A stretch of 64,000 nucleotides of DNA from Bog-473 sp963843365 (GTDB lineage Bacteria; Actinomycetota; Acidimicrobiia; Acidimicrobiales; RAAP-2): the NCBI GenBank assembly GCA_963843365.1, contig CAWJKG010000003.1:1-64000 (forward strand), in the 5' to 3' direction. How positions within the stretch are numbered: the stretch's first letter is position 1; each line of letters starts with the position of its first letter. Below, one piece after another: positions 9,006 through 16,675 of this stretch. The translations under genes were made by a program, and so were the position numbers. The notes beneath the pieces are model-generated. The model saw only the letters and a list, made by a program, of their open reading frames with translations. It did not search any database and had not been told where the DNA came from.

Positions 9006-12000
9006 TCAGCCGCAACCCCGCCCACCGCCGACCGGTGGCGGCTCGGTGTACCCGCCGCCGCCCCCGCCGCCGCTCCCGCCGCCGCCCCCGCCGCCGCCCC
9101 CGCCGCCGCCCCCGCCGCAGTTGGAGATCTTGACGGAGCTCGAGGTGCTGGCCGACTGGTAGTACCCGTTCCCGGCGTAGCTGACCGTGACCGTCACGGA
9201 CCCGGCGACCTGACTCACCGATGCGATGGAGCACGAGGCCATGCCGGACGAGTTCGTCGTTGCCGTGCAGGCCTGGCTGGTCCTGCCGGTCCCCAGCGTC
9301 AGGGTGAGGCTCTGGCCGCTCAGCGGAGTGCCGTTGCTCGTCAGCGTGGAGGACAGGGTCACCGACGAGCCGTTGGTGGCCGTCGTCGCCCCCGTGTAGG
9401 TGACGGTCGTGTTGGCCGGGGTCACCACGAAGTTGTTGTGGCCACTACTCGAGAGCAGCTGGGGCGACGTGGTGGTGTTCCCGGCGAACGTGCCGGTGAC
9501 GGGGTACGTACCCGACGACTGGTTCGGCGTGATGGAGCACGACGCCTTGCCGGACGAGTTCGTCGTGGCGGTGCAGGACTGGGTCCCGTTGAGCGTCAGC
9601 GTCACGGTCTGCCCGCTGATCCCCTGGCCCGTCACCTGATTCGTCAGTGTGCCGCTCACGGTCGTGGGCGATCCGATCGGCCCCGTCACGGCGCTCACCG
9701 AGAGCGATGTCGGCGTCGTCACCGTGATCGACTGGGAGGTGCTTGTGCTCGAGTAGTCGGTGTTGCCGCCGTAGGTCACGGTGACGGGCAGCGGGCTCGC
9801 GCTCTGGTTGAACATGCAGATGGTGCAGCTCACGACGCCGGCCGAGTTGGTCGTGCCACTGCACTTCTGGGCGGAACTCCCCGTCCCCACCGTGAAGGTC
9901 ACCGTCTGCCCGGGCAGAGGCGCCCCGTTCCCGGTCAGCGTCGCCGAGAGGACCGGGGACTTCCCGCTCGTGATCGACGTGCTGCCGGTGTAGGTGATGG
10001 TGGTTGGCGCCTTGTTCTCCACGAAGGTGCTCGTCCCTGTGCTGGAGAGCAGGACGGGCGTCGATGAGGTGTCACCGCCGAACGACCCCGTGATCTTGTA
10101 GCTGCCACCGGGCTCCGTCGGGGTCACGGTGCAGGACGCGACGCCGCTTGCATTCGTCGTGGCCGTGCACGACTGTGTGCCGTTCACCGTCAGGGTGACG
10201 GGCTCCCCGGGCACCGGGACGCCCGTGTAGCTGTTGACCAGCGTGCCGGACACCGTGCCCGGCGTGTTGTAGGTGCCAGTGCCGGGGCTCACGGTGAGCG
10301 TGGTGCCTTCGGGCAGGTTGACCGTCGAGGTGGCGGTCGAGGTCTGGTAGTCGGTGTTCCCGGCGTAGGTGTCCTGCACGGGAATGGGGCCTTGCGGCTG
10401 TCCCGTGACGTTGATCACACACGACGCCGCTCCGGTTGCCGTGGTGACGGCGGTGCAGGTCTGCGTCGTCGACCCACTCCCCAAGGTGAAGGTCACCGTC
10501 TGGCCGCTCACCGGGCTGTTGGCGTCATTGGTCAGAACGCCCGAGACGGTCAGCGGCTGTCCGTTCTGTGCCACGGTCCCTCCGGTGTAGGTGAGGTTCG
10601 TCGTGTCCAGCGTCACGATGAAGCTGGCCGAGCCGCCCGACGGGATGAGCTGCAGGGGCAGCGTCGAGTCGCCCGAGAAGGTACCGGTCAGCTGGTAAGT
10701 CGCAGCCGGTTCACCGGGGGTGATGGAGCACGAAGCGGTCCCGGTGGCGTCCGTGGTGCCCGTGCAGGTCTCGGAGTTGTCGAGCTGGAAGGTCACGGGC
10801 TCGCCCGAAATCGGCGCATTCGTGTTGGTGTCGGTGAGCACACCGGAGACCGTCACGGAGTCCGAGTAGTTGCTGGTCGCCGCGTTGACGGTCAGCGTCG
10901 TGGGCTCGGTGACCGTGATCGGGGTCGTCACCGTGACCGGCGTGTCGTACGAATCGCCCGCGAAGGTCGACGTCACGGTCTCTGCCGTTTGCGTCTGGTC
11001 CACCGTGGGGATGGTGCAGCTCACGGTCCCGTCGAGGGCCGTGGTGCCGCTGCAGGACTGTTCGGTCGTGCCGGAGCCGATGGTGAAGGTGACGACCTTG
11101 GCGGGCAGCGGTGTGTCTGACGTCGGAGCGTCCGTGGTCAGCGTTCCCGAAAGGGTGGTCGGTTGGCCGTTGACGGCCGTGGTGGCACCGGTGTAGGTGA
11201 GGCCACTCGTGTCGGGGTTCACGGTGAAGGTGCTTGTCGAGCTGTTCGACCCGATGGGAGTCGACGTCGTCGTGTCACCGGGGAAGGACGCGGTGAGCGT
11301 GTAGCTGCTCGACGGCTCGCTGGCCGTGATGTCGCACGTTGCTGTGCCTGTGGAGTCGGTGTTCGCCGTGCAGGTCTCTGATCCGTTCAACGTGAAGGTG
11401 ACCGGCTCGTCGACGATCGGTGTGCCCGTGCTGGGATTCGTGAGCACCGCCGAGACCGGCGTCGGCGTCGAGAAGTTGCCGGTCACCGGCTGCACGGTCA
11501 GCGTGGAGGGTGCGGTCGTCGGAGTGGTCGCGGGCGCACCCACCTCGATCTGGTCGTCGACGGAGAGGCCGTACAACGCGCCCGAGTGGGTGTCGATCTG
11601 CTGCAGCACCGAGCCCGAGGCGGTGTCCACCTTCCAGATGTCGCCAGAGGTCGAGTCACCAGTCCAGAACGAGAGCCCGTCGGGGTCGAGGCTGATGGCG
11701 AACAAGGAGCCCTGGCAGCCCGGCAGCGAGGCGCAGGTGTAGGTCTGCACCACGTTGCCGTTCTGGTCGAGAAGGATGTCCGCATTCGAATCCGAGACCA
11801 GCACGTCGCCGTCGGGCAGTATCTGGAGTTCGAACGCTTGCACTGGCAGGCCCGTCGAGGGATCGCCGGTAGGGAACGACTGCAGGTTGAAGTTGGGGAG
11901 CTGCTGGTTGGTGCACATGTTGTAGCGCAGGATGTCGGAGCCCTCGGTCGTGTAATAGACGGTGCAGTCGTCCGGAGCGAGCGCGATCCAGTCGTCGCCG

Positions 12001-12557
12001 GTGAGCTCGGTGGCCAATGGCCCGATGTTCTGAATGAACTGGCCGGTCTTGGAGAACTCCGCGATGTAGGGCGTGGCCTGCTGGCCAACGTAGAGGTTGC
12101 CCTTGCTGTCGAAGGCGAGCGAGAGCGGGTTCTGGAGGCCGCTGGCGAAGACGCCGTCCAGTGTGCCGTCGGGCGCGTACTCGCTGACGTCACCCGCGTA
12201 GTCGTCGGTCACGTAGAGATTGCCGGAGGAGTCGAATGCGCTGCCGGCCGTGTAGGGCTCGGACTGGCCGTCGTTGAGGGTCTCGAGCAGCGGATCTCCC
12301 GTGCCCTGGCTGTAGACGTTGACCGCGGAGTTCCCCACGGACGCAAAGACCTGGCCGGACGTGAACTGCGTCGTCGCGCCCGCGGGCTTCGGGGACCCGA
12401 GCAGAATCCCGATGGAGCCGATGACGAGGACGACCGCGACCAGAAGTGCCGTGCGACGCCGGCCGGCGCCGTGTGCAACCCATGGGCTCCCCGCGTGCTC
12501 CAGCGTTTCGCTCCGCGTGTGGTCACCCGCTGACACTCGAGCAATCGACAGTCTCAT
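9006..12557 (-). CDS. giant secreted protein: beta-propeller-like N-part, eight Ig-like domains, glycine-rich tail
   Basis: 1183 residues. After a basic N-terminus there is one hydrophobic segment (ALLVAVVLVIGSIGILL), a signal peptide or anchor, then PAGATTQF as a plausible cleavage region. Residues of roughly 55-340 form NHL/propeller-like repeats (NLYVTDDYAGDVSEY, NLYVGQQATPYIAEF, DVLVSDSNADILL). Four tandem A/B pairs of bacterial Ig-like domains follow, each domain with two cysteines about 14 apart (such as SCTATTNASGVASC), possibly a disulfide. The end is a poly-glycine tract with EPPPVGGGRGCG. ATG 12557 is preferred over 12599 because GAGGGG lies 7 nt upstream. Likely a cell-surface adhesin or matrix protein; ligand unknown. 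Confidence 0.8.
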   Translation of the reverse strand: MRLSIARVSAGDHTRSETLEHAGSPWVAHGAGRRRTALLVAVVLVIGSIGILLGSPKPAGATTQFTSGQVFASVGNSAVNVYSQGTGDPLLETLNDGQSEPYTAGSAFDSSGNLYVTDDYAGDVSEYAPDGTLDGVFASGLQNPLSLAFDSKGNLYVGQQATPYIAEFSKTGQFIQNIGPLATELTGDDWIALAPDDCTVYYTTEGSDILRYNMCTNQQLPNFNLQSFPTGDPSTGLPVQAFELQILPDGDVLVSDSNADILLDQNGNVVQTYTCASLPGCQGSLFAISLDPDGLSFWTGDSTSGDIWKVDTASGSVLQQIDTHSGALYGLSVDDQIEVGAPATTPTTAPSTLTVQPVTGNFSTPTPVSAVLTNPSTGTPIVDEPVTFTLNGSETCTANTDSTGTATCDITASEPSSSYTLTASFPGDTTTSTPIGSNSSTSTFTVNPDTSGLTYTGATTAVNGQPTTLSGTLTTDAPTSDTPLPAKVVTFTIGSGTTEQSCSGTTALDGTVSCTIPTVDQTQTAETVTSTFAGDSYDTPVTVTTPITVTEPTTLTVNAATSNYSDSVTVSGVLTDTNTNAPISGEPVTFQLDNSETCTGTTDATGTASCSITPGEPAATYQLTGTFSGDSTLPLQLIPSGGSASFIVTLDTTNLTYTGGTVAQNGQPLTVSGVLTNDANSPVSGQTVTFTLGSGSTTQTCTAVTTATGAASCVINVTGQPQGPIPVQDTYAGNTDYQTSTATSTVNLPEGTTLTVSPGTGTYNTPGTVSGTLVNSYTGVPVPGEPVTLTVNGTQSCTATTNASGVASCTVTPTEPGGSYKITGSFGGDTSSTPVLLSSTGTSTFVENKAPTTITYTGSTSITSGKSPVLSATLTGNGAPLPGQTVTFTVGTGSSAQKCSGTTNSAGVVSCTICMFNQSASPLPVTVTYGGNTDYSSTSTSQSITVTTPTSLSVSAVTGPIGSPTTVSGTLTNQVTGQGISGQTVTLTLNGTQSCTATTNSSGKASCSITPNQSSGTYPVTGTFAGNTTTSPQLLSSSGHNNFVVTPANTTVTYTGATTATNGSSVTLSSTLTSNGTPLSGQSLTLTLGTGRTSQACTATTNSSGMASCSIASVSQVAGSVTVTVSYAGNGYYQSASTSSSVKISNCGGGGGGGGGGGGGGSGGGGGGGYTEPPPVGGGRGCG
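9050..9118. repeat. CCG/CCC low-complexity tract encoding poly-glycine
   Basis: An almost pure run of ccg and ccc triplets on the plus strand encodes about 21 glycines with a single serine in the minus-strand protein. Such tracts are prone to slippage, so the true length is uncertain. Confidence 0.85.
9130..11540 (-). repeat. four tandem A/B Ig-domain modules
   Basis: Within the giant secreted protein, type A domains begin TTLTV/TSLSV...TVSGTLTN and carry GEPVT.T.NG..SC. Type B domains begin TY/LTYTG.T...NG and carry GQTVTFT.G.G...Q.C. They alternate A-B-A-B four times, about 200 residues per pair. Similarity between copies suggests duplication of an A-B unit rather than of single domains. 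Confidence 0.8.
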
Positions 12558-12884
12558 GTACGCCCCCTCAGGTGCATGTGGTCCGGCTGCAGCGATCAAT
12601 CAGGCAGACGTCTGCAGTTCGGATGCTGCGGTTTCAGGGCGGGCGTGTCTGGACCGACCGTCTCCGTGCACCGTCACGCGTGCGTCGTGCTTTCATGAAA
12701 TATGCGTTGTCGCAAGGAGGCTCGTAAGGGACAAAAGGACCACTTGGCGCGGCGGTGATCACAATTGACTCGTCGTTGTCGGCTGACGGGTGCTGCTGAC
12801 GGGGTTGCAGGTCGTTCCGTGAACGCGCTGTCCCCTCTCCGGCTTCCAGGGACGCGGTCCTACGCGGCCACATACGGCGAGTCG
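12558..12884. other. non-coding gap upstream of the Ig-repeat gene
   Basis: About 330 bp with no convincing gene. The minus strand carries the ribosome site GAGGGG just before 12557. I looked for c-di-GMP, cobalamin and ydaO-type riboswitch cores by eye and saw none. It must hold the promoter of the Ig-repeat gene unless that gene is read through from the cys arm. Confidence 0.5.
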
Positions 12885-12917
12885 AGGTGTTAACACCTGG
12901 TGGTGGGTGTTTACACC
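12885..12917. promoter_or_regulatory. tandem palindromic boxes, operator-like
   Basis: AGGTGTTAACACCT (12885-12898) is a perfect 14-bp palindrome. GGTGTTTACACC (12906-12917) repeats the same GGTGT..ACACC core, centres 20 bp apart, about two helical turns. The second box contains the TAA stop of the precorrin-2 dehydrogenase gene (12911-12913). The helical spacing suggests cooperative binding by a repressor-like protein. The regulator and target are unknown; alternatively the pair acts as a weak terminator. Confidence 0.5.
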
Positions 12918-13552
12918 TCGGTGGCGGCTGTCACGGTTGCCCGCGCGTTGTCGATATCGCCTGTCCGAACCAGCCCGAGAAGAGGACCATCGAGGAGGGC
13001 CGCCCAGTCCACCGAGTCACTGCGTCTCCCGGCCTCCTTCAGCCGCTCCCGTGCCTCGCCGAGAAGCTCGGCGAGAACCCCCAGACCGTCTCCGCACTCG
13101 ACCGCCAACCGCGTTCGCAGCCATGAGGCCAGCGCGGGGCTCAGCCCGCCGGTGGACACGGCCACGGTGACTGCCCCGTCCCGATGGACGGCAGGCAAAA
13201 TAAACGAGGAGTGCTCGGGATCGTCGGCGCTATTGACCCAGACGCCTGCGGCCTCGGCATCCGCATACACGGTCCCGTCAACCTCGGGAACGCCCGTCGC
13301 GGTCACCACGAGACGAAAGTCCGAGGCGTCGCCCACCGCATACTCCCGGCGCTCGACGGTGCGCAGCAATGACGCCAGAGCCTCCATCTCCTCACTCAGC
13401 GCCGGTGCGATGACGGCCACCACGGCTCCGCACTCGAGCAGGGTGCGGGCCTTCCGGGCGGCCACCGTGCCGCCCCCCACGACAAGACAGGGACGGCCCG
13501 AGACCTCGAGCGATACGGGATAGAAGGGTGAAGGAGCCAGGGGCTCAGTCAT
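12911..13552 (-). CDS. precorrin-2 dehydrogenase (Met8/CysG N-terminal type)
   Basis: 213 residues, an NAD-dependent dehydrogenase that converts precorrin-2 to sirohydrochlorin on the way to siroheme. Rossmann motif VVGGGTVAARKARTLLECGA is near the N-terminus, and NSADDPEHSSFILPA matches the family VN..DDPE...F..PA signature. VAVSTGGLSPALASWLR follows. The SAM-methyltransferase half of full CysG is absent. ATG 13552 overlaps the cysN stop by 8 nt, so it belongs to the cysD-cysN operon. Siroheme is the cofactor of Sir encoded on the other arm, which explains its place here. Confidence 0.88.
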   Translation of the reverse strand: MTEPLAPSPFYPVSLEVSGRPCLVVGGGTVAARKARTLLECGAVVAVIAPALSEEMEALASLLRTVERREYAVGDASDFRLVVTATGVPEVDGTVYADAEAAGVWVNSADDPEHSSFILPAVHRDGAVTVAVSTGGLSPALASWLRTRLAVECGDGLGVLAELLGEARERLKEAGRRSDSVDWAALLDGPLLGLVRTGDIDNARATVTAATEV

Positions 13553-14864
13553 GGAGCAGCGGAGGTCCGACCATGCCGGCAGCGATGGTGGCAAACGTGA
13601 GATCGTCGATGAGCACGAAGCTGCCGGTGATGCGGTCGGCTTCGTAGGGATCGACAGCCAGCGGAGTGGCCGTGCGCAACCGCACGACACCGATGTCGTT
13701 TTCCCGCAGTTCTGTGGCGTCGACCACCCTCAGGCTGTTGACGTCGAAAATGCCGGTCACCGATTCCACGACGACAGGGGTGACCCGGGTGGTGTGCTTG
13801 ATGCGGAGGCGGTCCCCCGCTGCGAGGGGTCGGTCCTGGAACCAGCACACGGTGGCCTCGAAGGTGTCGGTGACGAGAGGCGCCCCCTCGGCGGCGGCGA
13901 TGAGGTCGCCCCTTGAGACATCGATGTCGTCGGCCAGTCGAACCGAAACGGAAAGGCCGATTTCGGCCCTTTGGAGGGCCCCGTCCGCCGTCTCGATGGC
14001 CCGGATGGTCGACTGTGCGCCCTGCGGGAGCACGACGACCGGGTCGCCGACGCGAAAGGCTCCGCCGTTGACCATGCCGGCATAATTGCGGCCGCCTCCG
14101 GGTTGGCGGAGCACCCATTGCACGGGCAGTCGGGCGCCGCTTCCTCGACTGACGCCGTGTTGGGCTGCCCACCCACCGGCGCGCGCCGACTCGAGCGCAT
14201 CGAGCACGGTCGGGCCGTCGTACCACGGTGCGGCCTCCGAACGCACGACCACGTTGTCACCGTGCAGGGCTGCAATAGGGATCACGGTGCACGACGAGAT
14301 TCCGAGCCGGTGGGCCAATGCATCCATTTCGTCGGCGATGCGTTGGTAGGCGGATCTGTCCCAGTCGACGAGATCCATCTTGTTGGCGCAGACGACGAGC
14401 TGATCGACTCCGAGAAGTGCCGCGATGCAGATGTGGCGACGGGACTGCTCACGCAGGCCGGATGTGGCGTCGACCAGAACCAGGGCGAGGTCGGCCGTCG
14501 ATGCACCGGTGGCCATGTTCCGGGTGTACTGGATGTGTCCGGGACAGTCGGCGATGACGAATTTGCGGTGCGGCGTGGCGGCGTACCGGTAGGCCACATC
14601 GATGGTGATGCCCTGCTCGCGCTCGGCGCGGAGACCGTCAGTGACAAAGGAGAGGTCGACCTCCCCAAGTCCGCGCCGCTCCGACGCTGTTTCGATGGCT
14701 GTCAGCTGGTCGTCGAACAGCTGACGCGTATCGAACAGAAGGCGACCGATGAGTGTGCTCTTCCCGTCGTCCACCGACCCGATCGTGGCGAAGCGGAGGA
14801 GATCCATTGTGTCGACGCCAAGCTCGGGACCGCCGGCCGGCGGCGAGCCGGGCAACGTGGTCAT
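13545..14864 (-). CDS. cysN: sulfate adenylyltransferase subunit 1 CysN (GTPase)
   Basis: 439 residues. EF-Tu-like GTPase subunit that powers APS formation by CysD. Motifs: P-loop GSVDDGKST, switch region EREQGITIDVAYRY, DCPGHIQYTRNM, NKMD for guanine specificity, then two beta-barrel domains. It lacks a fused APS kinase (CysC), so PAPS is probably not made by this protein; that fits an APS-reducing pathway. The ATG at 14864 follows the cysD stop by 4 bases excluded of coding, and an upstream in-frame extension into cysD is rejected. Confidence 0.93.
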   Translation of the reverse strand: MTTLPGSPPAGGPELGVDTMDLLRFATIGSVDDGKSTLIGRLLFDTRQLFDDQLTAIETASERRGLGEVDLSFVTDGLRAEREQGITIDVAYRYAATPHRKFVIADCPGHIQYTRNMATGASTADLALVLVDATSGLREQSRRHICIAALLGVDQLVVCANKMDLVDWDRSAYQRIADEMDALAHRLGISSCTVIPIAALHGDNVVVRSEAAPWYDGPTVLDALESARAGGWAAQHGVSRGSGARLPVQWVLRQPGGGRNYAGMVNGGAFRVGDPVVVLPQGAQSTIRAIETADGALQRAEIGLSVSVRLADDIDVSRGDLIAAAEGAPLVTDTFEATVCWFQDRPLAAGDRLRIKHTTRVTPVVVESVTGIFDVNSLRVVDATELRENDIGVVRLRTATPLAVDPYEADRITGSFVLIDDLTFATIAAGMVGPPLLHD

Positions 14865-14868
14865 GGGT

Positions 14869-15870
14869 CTAGAAGTACCCCTCGCGCTTGCGATCTTCCA
14901 TGGAGGTCTCGGAAAATCGATCGTCAGCACGGGTCGCCCCGCGTTCGGAGATCCTCGACGCCGAGACCTCACGGATGATCTCCTCGACCGTCTCGGCCGA
15001 GGACCGGACGGCCCCCGTGCACGTGGCGTCGCCGACGGTGCGGAAGCGGACCGTCTCCTTGCGCGCTTCTTCCCCGCGCTCCGGGACTACCCACTCGCTG
15101 ATCGCCAGGAGCATGCCGTCACGCTCGAGGACCTCACGTTCGTGCGCGTAGTAGATGGAGGGCAGCTCGATGTGCTCTCGCCAGATGTACTGCCAGATGT
15201 CGAGCTCGGTCCAATCCGACAGCGGGAACGCGCGCAGGTGCTCACCAGGCCGGACACTGCCTTGGTACAGCTGCCAGAGTTCAGGACGCTGGGCCTTGGG
15301 GTCCCACTGTCCAAACGAGTCGCGGAAGGAGAGAACCCGCTCCTTGGCCCTGGCCTTGTCCTCGTCTCGCCGCGCGCCGCCGAACGCGGCGTCGAACCCG
15401 TGGAGGTTGATGGCGTCGAGCAGCGTTGTCGTCTGCAGCCTGTTGCGGGAGGCGACGGGCCCGGGGTCCGCCACCCGTCCCTGGTCGATGGAGTCCTGCA
15501 CGCGCGCGACGATGAGGCGGGCACCTTCGGCCTCCACTTGCGCGTCCCGGTAGTCGAGCACCTCCGCGAAATTGTGGCCCGTGTCCACGTGGAGCACCGG
15601 GAACGGGATCTTCCCGGGCTTGAACGCCTTGGCGGCCAAATGCAACAGGACGGCCGAATCCTTCCCCCCGCTGAAGAGAAGGACAGGACGCTCCGACTCT
15701 GCGGCCACCTCGCGGATGATGAAGATGGCCAGCGACTCCAGGAGGTCGAGGTGTCCGAGGGGTCGCTCAACCGGCCTGACGAGGCTGGTCACCGACCCAC
15801 CGGGCCCGGCCGCGCGGGCGTCGGCTGCGGGTTCCTCCTCGGAGGAGCGGAAGGCGGTGGCGGAGTCCAT
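14869..15870 (-). CDS. cysD: sulfate adenylyltransferase subunit 2 CysD
   Basis: 333 residues. ATP-PPi-loop enzyme that adenylylates sulfate to APS with CysN. The pyrophosphate-binding SGGKDSAVLLHLA motif, VLHVDTGHNF, GGARRDEDKARAKER and LSDWTELDIWQYIW are all intact, and the protein ends with the characteristic MEDRKREGYF. Translation from ATG 15870 includes an acidic N-terminal extension of about 30 residues. The frame runs further upstream into the cysH side, but that part is antisense to cysH and is not used. First gene of the leftward arm. Confidence 0.94.
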   Translation of the reverse strand: MDSATAFRSSEEEPAADARAAGPGGSVTSLVRPVERPLGHLDLLESLAIFIIREVAAESERPVLLFSGGKDSAVLLHLAAKAFKPGKIPFPVLHVDTGHNFAEVLDYRDAQVEAEGARLIVARVQDSIDQGRVADPGPVASRNRLQTTTLLDAINLHGFDAAFGGARRDEDKARAKERVLSFRDSFGQWDPKAQRPELWQLYQGSVRPGEHLRAFPLSDWTELDIWQYIWREHIELPSIYYAHEREVLERDGMLLAISEWVVPERGEEARKETVRFRTVGDATCTGAVRSSAETVEEIIREVSASRISERGATRADDRFSETSMEDRKREGYF

Positions 15871-15884
15871 GGAGCCTCTCAAAT

Positions 15885-15903
15885 CATGACCATTTTGGTC
15901 ATG
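15885..15903. promoter_or_regulatory. perfect palindrome in the divergent cysD/cysH control region
   Basis: CATGACCATTTTGGTCATG is an 8-3-8 perfect inverted repeat, 15 bp from the cysD start and 91 bp from the cysH start. A -10-like TATACT (15904-15909) abuts it on the rightward side. Its position suits a regulator that controls both arms of sulfur assimilation. The regulator is not in this window. Confidence 0.6.
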
Positions 15904-15993
15904 TATACTAGAGCCTGCATTCGGACGGGCGTCAAGCTCCGGCGGCGCGCCCTCGGAACGGCCCCGACGTCCTGCGGGGAAGGTGAGGATTCT

Positions 15994-16675
15994 GTGGCCG
16001 AGATCAGCGTGAGCGACCAGCAGTTGACCAGCGAGGAGCTCGCCGTGGCCAACCGCGACTTCGAGTCGGCTCCGGCCAGCGCAGTCATCAGGTGGGCGAT
16101 CAAGAACTTCGGCGATGCGCTGGTCCTGGCCGCCTCGTTCGAGGACGTCGTGCTCATCGATCTGGTGACGAAGGTGGCACCGGACGTTGAAGTCGTCTTC
16201 TTGGACACGGAGGCACACTTTCCCGAGACGCTGACCTTCGTCGAGGATATGCGTGCTCGTTACGGACTCAATCTCACCGTGACGAAGCCGGGGCCAGAGG
16301 CCGCTGCGTACCCGTGCGGCTCCGACCAGTGCTGCCAGTTCCGCAAGGTGGAGCCTCTTCGCCGTGCGCTCGCCGGCAAGCGGGCCTGGTTGACCTCCCT
16401 CAAGCGTACGGACGGCCCCACCCGCGCCGAGGCGCCGATCGTAAGCTGGGACGCCGGCTTCGGGCTGGTCAAGGTCAACCCATTGGCGACCTGGACCGCA
16501 GATGACATTGCGTCCTATCTCGCCGACCACGACCTGCCCGCGCACCCACTCGTTGCCCAGGGATACCGCTCCATCGGATGTGCTCCGACGACGCGTCCGG
16601 TAGCCGAGGGCGAGGACGCGGCGGGCGGGCAGATGGGCAGGTGCGGACAAGTCCGAGTGCGGCCTGCACGTCTAG
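15994..16675 (+). CDS. cysH: APS reductase CysH, frameshifted near the 3' end
   Basis: Reduces APS to sulfite. It starts at GTG 15994 after GGGGAAGGTGAGG. The adenylyl-sulfate reductase signature CGSDQCCQFRKVEPL (Cys113-Cys114) is present, as is SLKRTDGPTRAEAPIV. The second cluster pair is SIGCAPTTRP: Cys196 is there but Thr199 replaces the expected fourth ligand of CAPC. In the given frame the ORF runs on into sir. Removing one G near 16628 restores GRWAGADKSECGLHV and TAG at 16673-16675, with the catalytic Cys in ECGLH, giving 226 residues. The restored stop overlaps the sir GTG (TAGTG). Confidence 0.85.

Noticed and set aside
9050..9118. Possible CRISPR or VNTR at the CCG/CCC tract
   Set aside because: Triplet repeat within a coding sequence, no spacers.
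8985..12533. Several plus-strand ORFs opposite the Ig-repeat gene
   Set aside because: Low-complexity translations that mirror the minus-strand repeats; no family features.
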